Below, in pieces: positions 52,491 through 59,623 of a stretch of DNA of 64,000 nt (its first letter is position 1; every line of letters begins with the position of its first letter). The DNA is from Bacillota bacterium. Lineage in GTDB: Bacteria; Bacillota; Clostridia; Acetivibrionales; DSM-1351. Position numbers and translations under genes: made by a program. The stretch is from positions 54,637 to 118,636 of the forward strand of contig JAEYHZ010000011.1 in assembly GCA_023409265.1 (NCBI GenBank). Direction: 5' to 3'. Under the pieces are notes generated by a model, which had not been told where the DNA came from, did not search any database, and was given only the letters and a program-made list of their open reading frames with translations.

Positions 52491-54349
52491 GTAAAAATGA
52501 AAATTCAAGACATACCTCCAAAAGAGGACGCGGAGGCCCAATGGGCGGCGGTCCCATGGGGATGAAAATGGAGAAGCCAAAAGATTTCAAGGGTACAATG
52601 AAAAGGCTTTTAACTTATATAAAGCCTTTCATTCCTCAGATAATAGTAGTATTAATATTTGCAATCGGAAGTGTAATTGTCGGCATAAGGGGTCCCAAAA
52701 TCCTTGGTGATGCAATTACTAAACTTTATGAAGGTTTGGTCGCTAAAGCGGCCGGTGGCTCCATAGATTTTGAGTTTATCGGGTCAACATTGATAAAACT
52801 GCTTGTCCTGTATGGAGCAAGCTCCCTGTTCTCATTCATAGGCGGATTTATTATGTCGGGAGTAGCTCAAAAGATATCCTATAACCTCAGAAAAGAAATA
52901 TCTGAGAAAATTAACCGCCTGCCGTTGAAGTATTTTGACAAGATGACGCATGGAGAGGTATTGTCGAGAGTTACAAATGATGTTGATACAGTCAGTCAGA
53001 CCTTGAACCAGAGCTTGTTCCAGATGATAACCTCATTTACAACACTTATCGGTGTACTTGTAATGATGCTGACTATCAGCTGGCTTATGACTCTTGTTGC
53101 AGTGATGATTATTCCTATGTCGATAATATTTATTGGAATAATAGTAAAACAGTCACAGAAGTATTTTAAGACCCAGCAGGAATCACTTGGACAGGTCAAT
53201 GGCCATATTGAGGAAATCTTCAGCGGCCACAATATAATGAAGGCTTTTAACGGTGAGAAAAAGGCTGTTGAAGTGTTTGACGGCATTAACGACACGCTGC
53301 ATAAATCAGCATGGAAATCACAGTTCCTGTCGGGTATGATGTTCCCGATCATGGGCTTCATAGGCAATATAGGCTATGTACTTGTAACAATCCTTGGTGG
53401 ATGGCTTACTATCAAGGGGACTATACAGGTTGGTGAGATTGTTTCCTTTGTTCAGTATGTAAGGAACTTCCAACAGCCAATCGGGCAGGCTGCACAGGTT
53501 GCCAACATACTGCAGTCAACGGCTGCAGCTGCTGAAAGAGTTTTTGCCTTCCTCGGAGAGGATGAGGAAACAAAGGATGTGGAAAATCCTGCAAGTACAG
53601 CAAATGTAAACGGTCAGGTAGAATTCAGGAAGGTTCATTTTGGCTACAATCCTGATAATATCGTAATAAATGATTTCTCTGCCAGAATCAAACCGGGGCA
53701 GAGGGTGGCCATAGTAGGACCAACCGGAGCGGGTAAAACTACAATCGTCAAACTTCTGATGCGTTTCTACGATCTCAACAGTGGAGATATCTTCATTGAT
53801 GGTATCAACTCAAGGGATTTCAGAAGAAATGACCTGAGGGATATGTTCGGTATGGTGCTCCAGGATACATGGCTGTTTAACGGAACAATTATGGAAAATA
53901 TTCGTTACGGAAGACTGGATGCAACTGATGAAGAAGTCAAGCTGGCTGCCAAGGCGGCACATGCCCACCACTTTATCAAAACTCAGCCTGACGGCTACAA
54001 TATGGTCCTGAATGAAGAAGCAAGCAATGTTTCCCAGGGACAGAAACAGCTGCTGACAATAGCACGTGCAATTTTGTCGGATCCCAAGATACTGATACTG
54101 GATGAAGCAACAAGTTCTGTTGATACACGTACGGAAGTCCTTATTCAGAAGGCAATGGACAATCTTATGAAAAACAGAACCAGCTTTATTATAGCCCATA
54201 GACTTTCCACAATCAGAGATGCTGACCTGATTCTGGTTATGAAGAACGGGGATATCGTTGAACAGGGCACGCATACCGAACTGCTGGCTGCGGAAGGCTT
54301 CTATGCATCCTTATACAATAGCCAGTTTGAAGAAGCCGAAGCCTCTTAA
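52487..54349 (+). CDS. ABC exporter half-transporter with canonical ATP site
   Basis: The 620-residue partner has a Gly/Met-rich basic N-terminal tail (RGRGGPMGGGPMGMKM), an ABC type 1 membrane domain of six helices and a nucleotide-binding domain. Walker A is GPTGAGKTT near residue 411, the signature is VSQGQKQL near 514, and Walker B is ILILDEATSSVD near 535, with the catalytic glutamate present. The signature has S-Q-G-Q in place of S-G-G-Q, so in the heterodimer one composite site is the active one. ATGA overlap with the preceding gene indicates coupled translation. Together they form a heterodimeric multidrug-type exporter. Confidence 0.9.
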   Translation: MSKNENSRHTSKRGRGGPMGGGPMGMKMEKPKDFKGTMKRLLTYIKPFIPQIIVVLIFAIGSVIVGIRGPKILGDAITKLYEGLVAKAAGGSIDFEFIGSTLIKLLVLYGASSLFSFIGGFIMSGVAQKISYNLRKEISEKINRLPLKYFDKMTHGEVLSRVTNDVDTVSQTLNQSLFQMITSFTTLIGVLVMMLTISWLMTLVAVMIIPMSIIFIGIIVKQSQKYFKTQQESLGQVNGHIEEIFSGHNIMKAFNGEKKAVEVFDGINDTLHKSAWKSQFLSGMMFPIMGFIGNIGYVLVTILGGWLTIKGTIQVGEIVSFVQYVRNFQQPIGQAAQVANILQSTAAAAERVFAFLGEDEETKDVENPASTANVNGQVEFRKVHFGYNPDNIVINDFSARIKPGQRVAIVGPTGAGKTTIVKLLMRFYDLNSGDIFIDGINSRDFRRNDLRDMFGMVLQDTWLFNGTIMENIRYGRLDATDEEVKLAAKAAHAHHFIKTQPDGYNMVLNEEASNVSQGQKQLLTIARAILSDPKILILDEATSSVDTRTEVLIQKAMDNLMKNRTSFIIAHRLSTIRDADLILVMKNGDIVEQGTHTELLAAEGFYASLYNSQFEEAEAS

Positions 54350-54446
54350 ATTTGTTCACCAGCACAAGAATTTGCAGTATTTTCAAAAAAAATTGCTTTT
54401 TAGAATTGATAGGTCTACAATAAAATTATGGAATGTAAAAGGCATG

Positions 54447-54482
54447 GGCGCCAAGTTATACAAGACTTGTGCGCCTTTTTTT
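54447..54482 (+). terminator. Terminator after the ABC exporter operon
   Basis: GGCGC-C-AAGT (54447-54455) pairs with ACTT-GT-GCGCC (to 54475), followed by a T-run. Confidence 0.85.
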
Positions 54483-54651
54483 TATCTGTTTATCGCCTGT
54501 TGCACATCAATGTAACTTGAAACAAAATTCTATCCGGATATGATGTTTATGAAGTGAATTTGAAAGTGGTGTAGAATGCAGCCTTGTAGCTGCATTTTAT
54601 ATAAATTAGTTGCCGATTTAACCGTGTTAGGGTGTCAACACAGACACAAGC

Positions 54652-54692
54652 AAGGCTCCAGCTTAGTGTGAGAAGGTAGGTTGGAGCCTTTT
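54652..54692 (+). terminator. Hairpin with T-tail, possible small-RNA terminator
   Basis: AAGGCTCCAGC pairs with GTTGGAGCCTT over 11 bp (one G-T), with a TTTT tail. No gene precedes it within 170 bp. Confidence 0.5.
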
Positions 54693-54720
54693 GCTGTAGC
54701 ATATATTTTGTTTTGGAATA

Positions 54721-54780
54721 CTTAAATAATAAGAGGCTCAGAAGAATATATCGCCTTAAAACAGAGTTTTATTATTTAAT
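54721..54780. repeat. Family B repeat, short copy (60 bp)
   Basis: CTTAAATAATA (54721-54731) and TATTATTTAAT (54770-54780) are inverted ends. On the minus strand the interior starts AAACTCTGTTTTAAGGCGATA, close to the other copies. It lies 6 bp from the 3' end of the DUF1015 gene. Confidence 0.7.
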
Positions 54781-54785
54781 CTGGC

Positions 54786-56105
54786 TTATCTGATCTTCCT
54801 GCATTCCAGATAGAAACGTTTCTCTTCGGCTTCACCCATTGAAAAGGTTTTTCTTGGAAGTGCCCCATCAAGAATAACTGTTTTAAAAAGGTCGGCCTTG
54901 TTCATGGAAGGCAGGTAAATACCCATATTGACCCGCTGTGAACCGAGCTTTGAAACAACTTCTTCACCATGAATATAATCTATTTTCACTTCAGGATGTT
55001 CTTTCATATATGAATCCAGGAAGGCCTGCAGGGTTCCAACTTCCAGGTTGCAGACAGGATTTTCAATGGAAACCGAACCTTCTCCTGATGCTGTCACATA
55101 TTTAAAAGCGTGAACATTAGCACCTGAACAGCAGCTTTCTCCGGAGCAGCCTGTTTTCCCATAGAAGGCTGAGAATTTTCTGATAAGGTCAGCCGGGTCA
55201 ACATTGAACAAAACTCTGTGAATAGGCTCAAATACCAGGCCTTCATCATGAACATTTACCAGCTCCACAAGTGCGTATCTTGCAGGATGTGTCAGCTGCT
55301 CCTCCGGTGTAAGGCACTTTTTCAGGAGCTCCCAATGTCCTTTTGCAGACGCCAGTGAATGGTTTCCGTCACCGACAGCAAACAATAATGTATCTCTGGA
55401 ACTTTCAATATTATACTTACTTGAGAATACTTCTTTCTGAGCCAGCTTTGCCAATGCGTCTGCTATTGCTGAAATATCCCTTTCTTCAGAAACCTTGTAG
55501 CCTTTAATATGGCCGCCCTTCATCATAAGCTCGAAATCGTAGAGCTTCTCCAGCTTTGCAGCTTTTTCCGCCAAAGGTTCAATAACCGTTCTCAGTGGAT
55601 CATCTATAAGTACCATTATATGCGGCAGCTCTATGGGCGCATTCTGTCTGATTTTAATTCTGGGAGGAAGCCTGTCCAGAACTGTTCCTTCTGTAGCGCG
55701 AATCAATGCATTTGAACCTTTGGTATAATCGTAACACTCAAGATCCAGTGCGATTATAAGGCCCTTCCTTGATTCAGCATGGGAAGTCTTCCTGTCAACA
55801 AATATAAAGCAACTGTCGAGTTCCAGCAGCACTTTGTCATCCATATATGCTTTCATGGTGTTGTTTATATCGGAAATTCTTTCATCACTATCTCCATCTT
55901 CGAGATAAACTTCAGGATATATTATATTTAAAGTGGATGGGTTTCCTTTTGTTAGGGTTTCAACCTCTTTCCAGTACTCACGTTGGGAAGTATATTGGTC
56001 ACAGGCAACCACCGCCCATTTACCAAGGTCTGTATGTAAGGCGGGAAGCATTATTTTAGGAATATGTACGCCTAGTTCAGATAAAGTATTAATGTATTTA
56101 TTCAT
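54786..56105 (-). CDS. DUF1015 family protein
   Basis: The 439-residue soluble protein begins INTLSELGVHIPKIMLPALHT and has WAVVACDQYTSQREYW and LLFAVGDGNHSLASAKGHW, both typical of DUF1015. The family is widespread, often found near serA/serC in clostridia, and has no proven function. A cysteine cluster GCSGESCCSG sits in the C-terminal third. I start at the ATG at 56105, where GGAGG lies 6-10 nt upstream; the longer frame has no ribosome binding site. Its leader shares a short hairpin with the serA leader, which strengthens the serine link slightly. Confidence 0.82.
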   Translation of the reverse strand: MNKYINTLSELGVHIPKIMLPALHTDLGKWAVVACDQYTSQREYWKEVETLTKGNPSTLNIIYPEVYLEDGDSDERISDINNTMKAYMDDKVLLELDSCFIFVDRKTSHAESRKGLIIALDLECYDYTKGSNALIRATEGTVLDRLPPRIKIRQNAPIELPHIMVLIDDPLRTVIEPLAEKAAKLEKLYDFELMMKGGHIKGYKVSEERDISAIADALAKLAQKEVFSSKYNIESSRDTLLFAVGDGNHSLASAKGHWELLKKCLTPEEQLTHPARYALVELVNVHDEGLVFEPIHRVLFNVDPADLIRKFSAFYGKTGCSGESCCSGANVHAFKYVTASGEGSVSIENPVCNLEVGTLQAFLDSYMKEHPEVKIDYIHGEEVVSKLGSQRVNMGIYLPSMNKADLFKTVILDGALPRKTFSMGEAEEKRFYLECRKIR

Positions 56106-56117
56106 ATTATCCTCCAT

Positions 56118-56132
56118 GAGCCGCATAGCGGC
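56118..56132 (-). promoter_or_regulatory. Short hairpin GCCGC-TAT-GCGGC upstream of the DUF1015 gene
   Basis: On the minus strand GGCCGCTATGCGGCTC is followed by ATGGAGG. It differs from the serA-leader hairpin (47930-47944) at one loop base, which leaves the stem intact. Confidence 0.4.
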
Positions 56133-56253
56133 CATAAATTCATAGATGCGTTGGAAGAATGCTGAGATTTTATAAATATTCACAGTAATTTTACATTAAA
56201 CCTCCTTTTTAGTCAATTTTCATTCATAAAAAAATCGCAATCGCCAAGGAAGT

Positions 56254-56336
56254 ATTAAATAATAACATTATTGCGCCATCCTCCGCCTTGTTTTTTGAAA
56301 GCTATCTCCCTTGAAAATCTGGTTTTATTATTTAAT
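56254..56336. repeat. Family B repeat, complete copy (83 bp)
   Basis: ATTAAATAATA (56254-56264) and TATTATTTAAT (56326-56336) are exact inverted ends, extended outward by AGGAAG and CCTTCCT. On the minus strand GATTTTCAAGGGAGATAG matches the copies at 26926 and 39027. It lies in the 372-bp gap before the PRC-barrel gene; the rest of that gap shows nothing else. Confidence 0.8.
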
Positions 56337-56477
56337 CCTTCCTAAATAAATTTCTCTGAATTTTTTAGATTGCTTTTACAAATAATAGTGACGAAGGTTT
56401 AAATAAAATCAGACAGAGATAATCTGGTGAGTGATTATAAAGCTTCCGGGTTATGCCAATATAATGGGAGGGATGAG

Positions 56478-57011
56478 ATGCTAAAAAAATACAATGAGGT
56501 TTTGGGTTTGCCGGTGATTTCAGCTAAGGACGGCATGAAAATCGGGACTATCAAGGATGTAGTCTTTTGTAAAGACAGTAAAGGCATTCTCGCCTTCGTT
56601 ATGGATAAAGGGAGTTATGCAGTGAAGGGTAATATCATATTGCTTGAAAATGTGTTAAGTCTCGGAAATGATGCGCTTATTGCCGATGATCCGGATAATT
56701 TGCTGGATTACAGAAGTTTCAAGAAAATCTACAATATCCAGGATAGAAATTCTCTAAGAGGTCTTAAGATTTTTACTCATTCAGGAGAAGATCTGGGAGT
56801 GGTTCAGGATGTGCTCTTCGATTACAGAACAGGAAAAGTTGAGGGTGTACAGGTATCAGATGGGCTTGTTCAGGACATTATAATGGGCAGAAATATTCTT
56901 CCGTTTTTCGGAAAGATTGAAATAGGAAGTAGTAATATTCTTGTGGAAAATGAAGCAGTTGAAGAGATGATTAGTACCGGTGGTGGCTTAAGAAGCCGAC
57001 TGGAGAATTAA
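56478..57011 (+). CDS. PRC-barrel domain protein
   Basis: The 177-residue soluble protein contains two PRC-barrel-like halves: LPVISAKDGMKIGTIKDVVF near residues 9-28 and LRGLKIFTHSGEDLGVVQDVLFD near 90-112 (shown in part). PRC barrels mediate protein or RNA contacts in RimM, photosynthetic reaction centres and sporulation proteins of the YlmC type. The start at 56478 follows GGGAGGGATG; an in-frame GTG 51 bp earlier has no ribosome binding site. A 59-residue protein follows 29 bp downstream, so the two are one transcript. The role is unknown; a membrane- or sporulation-related role is inference. Confidence 0.83.
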   Translation: MLKKYNEVLGLPVISAKDGMKIGTIKDVVFCKDSKGILAFVMDKGSYAVKGNIILLENVLSLGNDALIADDPDNLLDYRSFKKIYNIQDRNSLRGLKIFTHSGEDLGVVQDVLFDYRTGKVEGVQVSDGLVQDIIMGRNILPFFGKIEIGSSNILVENEAVEEMISTGGGLRSRLEN

Positions 57012-57016
57012 TATAT

Positions 57017-57027
57017 ATTAAATAATA
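57017..57027 (+). repeat. Family B end sequence next to a ribosome binding site (solo)
   Basis: ATTAAATAATA is followed directly by AGGAGGA, the ribosome binding site of the 59-residue protein gene. Confidence 0.5.
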
Positions 57028-57040
57028 AGGAGGAAATATT

Positions 57041-57220
57041 ATGATGAGAAACTTTGCCAGAGGACTTGTAATTGGTGGCTTGATAGGAGCGTCAATAAGT
57101 GTTCTTACCAATCCCGAAATAGTTGACCCTCACATGAGAAAAAAAATGATTAAGTCAGGCAGAAAAATTTGGCGCAGGTCCAATCATGTTTTTGGTGACA
57201 TGATGCACATGTTCAGATAA
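57041..57220 (+). CDS. Small protein of 59 residues, YtxH-like
   Basis: MMRNFARGLVIGGLIGASIS starts with a short hydrophobic, glycine-rich membrane segment, followed by VLTNPEIVDPH and a basic tail (KKMIKSGRKIWRRSNH). This resembles the YtxH/general-stress type of small anchored proteins, but the match is by eye. AAGGAGG lies 8-14 nt before the ATG, an excellent ribosome binding site. It lies after the PRC-barrel gene and before a terminator at 57235-57269. Confidence 0.8.
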   Translation: MMRNFARGLVIGGLIGASISVLTNPEIVDPHMRKKMIKSGRKIWRRSNHVFGDMMHMFR

Positions 57221-57234
57221 TCAGGTTTGTAATT

Positions 57235-57272
57235 ACTAAAAGCCGAACAGTTAATGTTTGGCTTTTAGTGGT
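57235..57272 (+). terminator. Terminator after the PRC-barrel operon
   Basis: ACTAAAAGCC (57235-57244) pairs with GGCTTTTAGT (57260-57269). The next gene starts 30 bp further, so some read-through is likely. Confidence 0.75.
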
Positions 57273-57298
57273 TAATGAGGGTGTCAGGAGGGTTTCAA

Positions 57299-58348
57299 TT
57301 GAAGAATATAAAAAAAACAGTATTTTACATAATACTGGTTCTTCTTGTTATTGGATTGCTAATATTTATCTACTATTTTAATGATAAAATTTTTAAGATT
57401 TTATCACCGATTTTTATTGCTGTATTAATTGCCTATGCCATCTATCCGCTGGTTATCAGATTCGAGCGAAATGGTATCAGAAGAAATCTGGCAATATTGA
57501 TAATCTACGCATTTACAGGCTTGACACTTGTTATATTTGGAATATATATCATGCCACATGTTATAAATAATGCAAAAGAGCTTTTTAATACCTTGCCTGA
57601 CATTGCAAGCAGGTATAGGGAGCTGTTTAACGGGTATATTTCAAAGATAAAAACCAGCAGGTGGCCTGATGAGGTAAAAAGCATAATTTTTGGGGAACTG
57701 AATGCAGGGACGGGCTTTATTCAAAGATATGCATCCCACGCAATGAAAAAGTCCCTGACAGTTCTGGCTTCTTCAATTGGGATACTGATGAACATTGTAT
57801 TATCGATGATTATAGCTTATTACCTGCTAAAGGATATTGAAAATATAAAAAGGTCTACCCTTTTAATTGCACCCAAAAAACTGCGCAACGACCTAATCAA
57901 TTTAGGCCGTGAGTTAAATGCCATTATTTCCAATTTTATTCGCGGACAGTTAATTACAGCGCTGGTTGTGGGACTGCTTGAAACAATCGGTTTGTTCATA
58001 GTACATGTAAAATATCCGTTTATATTGGGTGTTATAGGTGGCATTGCCAATATAATCCCTTATTTTGGGCCTGTTTTGGGGGCCATACCGGCTGTGGCAC
58101 TGGCGCTTTTACAGTCTCCCACTAAAGCACTGCTTGCAGCACTGGTATTTGTAATTGTCCAACAGATTGATAATGCCTTTATCTCACCCAAAATAATTGA
58201 AGGCAAATTGGGACTTCACCCTATTACAACCATAATAGCAGTATTAGTGGGGGGAGAGTTTTTTGGAATATTGGGCATGCTGGTTGCAGTGCCTATAACA
58301 GCTATGATTAAAGTCGTTTTAAAAAGAGCGGTAGATTTGATTGTATGA
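57299..58348 (+). CDS. AI-2E family transporter
   Basis: The 349-residue membrane protein has about seven or eight hydrophobic segments. These include the N-terminal pair (VFYIILVLLVIGLLIFIYYF) and the conserved C-terminal GVIGGIANIIPYFGPVLGAIPA, QQIDNAFISPKIIEGKLGLHP (shown in part) and GGEFFGILGMLVAVP. The family includes TqsA and sporulation proteins such as YtvI; the transported species here is unknown. The start is TTG at 57299, which follows AGGAGGG; an in-frame ATG at 57275 would place the ribosome binding site inside the coding region. Confidence 0.87.
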   Translation: MKNIKKTVFYIILVLLVIGLLIFIYYFNDKIFKILSPIFIAVLIAYAIYPLVIRFERNGIRRNLAILIIYAFTGLTLVIFGIYIMPHVINNAKELFNTLPDIASRYRELFNGYISKIKTSRWPDEVKSIIFGELNAGTGFIQRYASHAMKKSLTVLASSIGILMNIVLSMIIAYYLLKDIENIKRSTLLIAPKKLRNDLINLGRELNAIISNFIRGQLITALVVGLLETIGLFIVHVKYPFILGVIGGIANIIPYFGPVLGAIPAVALALLQSPTKALLAALVFVIVQQIDNAFISPKIIEGKLGLHPITTIIAVLVGGEFFGILGMLVAVPITAMIKVVLKRAVDLIV

Positions 58349-58523
58349 AGCAAAGGAGTAAAATAATAAAACCCCTTGCCATCTTACCTGCATTCAGGCA
58401 TAATTAGACAGTAAAACTCCATTTTGGAGGCGCATGGGATTTGGGGTAGTTTGGGATAATATGTAAATACTAATGCGGATATATATTTCAGGATAAAATA
58501 AATTGGAGGACGTGGAGGCGGGT

Positions 58524-58856
58524 ATGAAACTGACACGAAAATTAAAGCTTCGGATAATTATTGGCATTGCAGCAGCTATGATTGTGTATGGTCTTTTGGA
58601 TAAATTTTTTAAATTTAATGTTGACCCCAATGTGGTGAGCAATGTCAGCATGGTATTGATGATACTGGCTTTTGGTTTGCTATTCAGCCGCGGAGATGAA
58701 CAAAAGAAGGGACAGGGAGCTGAAACTTCAAACGAAACCCATACAAATATTGATGAAAGTAAACTGGAACAGACTGCTCTTGAGAATGATATGGTGAAAG
58801 ATCAGGACAAGGGTGCCACAAACAACGATGATAGCAGGAATGATATGCGCTCTTGA
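58524..58856 (+). CDS. Small membrane protein, 110 residues, unknown
   Basis: I do not recognise this protein. It starts MKLTRKLKLRIIIGIAAAMI with a basic end and a hydrophobic segment (residues ~10-26), then VDPNVVSNVSMVLMILAFGLLF, a second membrane segment. A long hydrophilic acidic C-tail follows (about 55 residues; GDEQKKGQGAETSNE, NDMVKDQDKGATNNDDS). The ATG at 58524 follows GGAGGCGGG. It is upstream of the valS T-box leader and ends at an inverted repeat (58870-58900). Confidence 0.7.
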   Translation: MKLTRKLKLRIIIGIAAAMIVYGLLDKFFKFNVDPNVVSNVSMVLMILAFGLLFSRGDEQKKGQGAETSNETHTNIDESKLEQTALENDMVKDQDKGATNNDDSRNDMRS

Positions 58857-58869
58857 CAGAAGGAGCCGG

Positions 58870-58900
58870 ATTTTATATCATATTAGGCGTGATATAAAAT
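58870..58900 (+). terminator. Inverted repeat after the 110-residue protein
   Basis: ATTTTATATCA (58870-58880) pairs with TGATATAAAAT (58890-58900), 11 bp. It has no clear T-run but is probably a transcript end or an operator for the following T-box unit. Confidence 0.5.
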
Positions 58901-58923
58901 GCGTTTTATTTAATAGTTAAAAG

Positions 58924-59240
58924 CGATGAGCAAGAGGAGTAGCAGTGAGTTTTCTACAGAGAGGAGCCGGCCGGTGCAAGGCTCTGAAATAAGCTGGCGA
59001 AGGTAGCTTGTGAGCTCTGCAACCGAATAAAGTGAATTACTGTCGTGATTTACTTTGACAGTAGGCTGCAGCGGGTGTCAAACGTTAATTGATCAGAGAT
59101 TCATTACAGGATTGTTTAGAATATAGTATTAGTTATAAATTAACTATAATACAATTATATTAAAATCTAAAAATCCATTATGAAATTTTGGTGGTACCGC
59201 GAAACAACAGCTTCGTCCAAATACTGGATGGGGCTTTTTT
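58924..59240 (+). promoter_or_regulatory. T-box leader, valine (GUA) specifier
   Basis: The T-box TTGGTGGTACCGCG is at 59188-59201. It is followed by a terminator whose arms 59209-59219 and 59225-59235 pair over 11 bp with wobbles, plus a T-run to 59240. Stem I shows GATGAGCAAGAGGAGTAG at its start, then AGAGAGGAGCCGG and GGTG. The specifier GTA (59003-59005) sits five bases before TGAG, the same position as CTC in the ilv leader. Uncharged tRNA-Val should allow read-through into the small membrane protein and valS. Confidence 0.9.
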
Positions 59241-59328
59241 ATTGGTTCAGAAAGAGGCGCAGCGTATCTGCAATGGTATGCCGCGCAAACAAAAGCAGCT
59301 TTTGTATAATATGAAAGGAGAAACTCAA

Positions 59329-59571
59329 ATGGATTTAAGAGAGATTTTGTCATTGGTTATTATAGCTATTGGTTTCATAACTGTTTATTCAGCTAAAATC
59401 CTGGTGAAAAAGTTCAGGCTGGATGAGAAGCAGAAGTGCGACAACGCTTCAGAAATGTCTGAAGAGGAAGTCCAAGCCTATAAATATAACAAAGCTATTT
59501 TTAATATAAAAGTAACGGGTCTTATCATTTCGCTCCCGGGCTTGATTTTGCTATTTATAAGCTTCAGGTAA
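59329..59571 (+). CDS. Small membrane protein of 80 residues between the T-box and valS
   Basis: I do not recognise this protein. MDLREILSLVIIAIGFITVY starts with one membrane segment, a basic turn KKFRLDEKQK follows, an acidic loop EMSEEEVQAYKYNK, then a second segment ending IISLPGLILLFISF. The ATG at 59329 follows GAAAGGAG. A longer frame upstream overlaps the terminator and is not credible. It lies between the tRNA-Val-responsive leader and valS with no terminator between, so it is expressed when valine is short. Its topology is probably a hairpin with both ends on one side. Confidence 0.72.
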   Translation: MDLREILSLVIIAIGFITVYSAKILVKKFRLDEKQKCDNASEMSEEEVQAYKYNKAIFNIKVTGLIISLPGLILLFISFR

Positions 59572-59623
59572 TTATCTTTTCTTTAGTCAAATAGGTTGGA
59601 TTCAAAAAATGGAGGAAGAATTT

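Larger units (their letters stand above)
54350..54785. other. Intergenic region with three hairpins and one family B element, no gene
   Basis: The region holds the exporter terminator (54447-54482), a second hairpin AATGCAGC/GCTGCATT with T residues (54575-54600), a third hairpin AAGGCTCCA/TGGAGCCTT (54652-54692) and a family B element. The stretch 54600-54692 could be a small RNA ending at the third hairpin, but no promoter is clear. No open frame has a ribosome binding site. Confidence 0.5.

Noticed and set aside
59188..59328. N-terminal extension of the 80-residue membrane protein
   Set aside because: The extension would start inside the T-box and run through its terminator, with no ribosome binding site. 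The ATG at 59329 has a good one.
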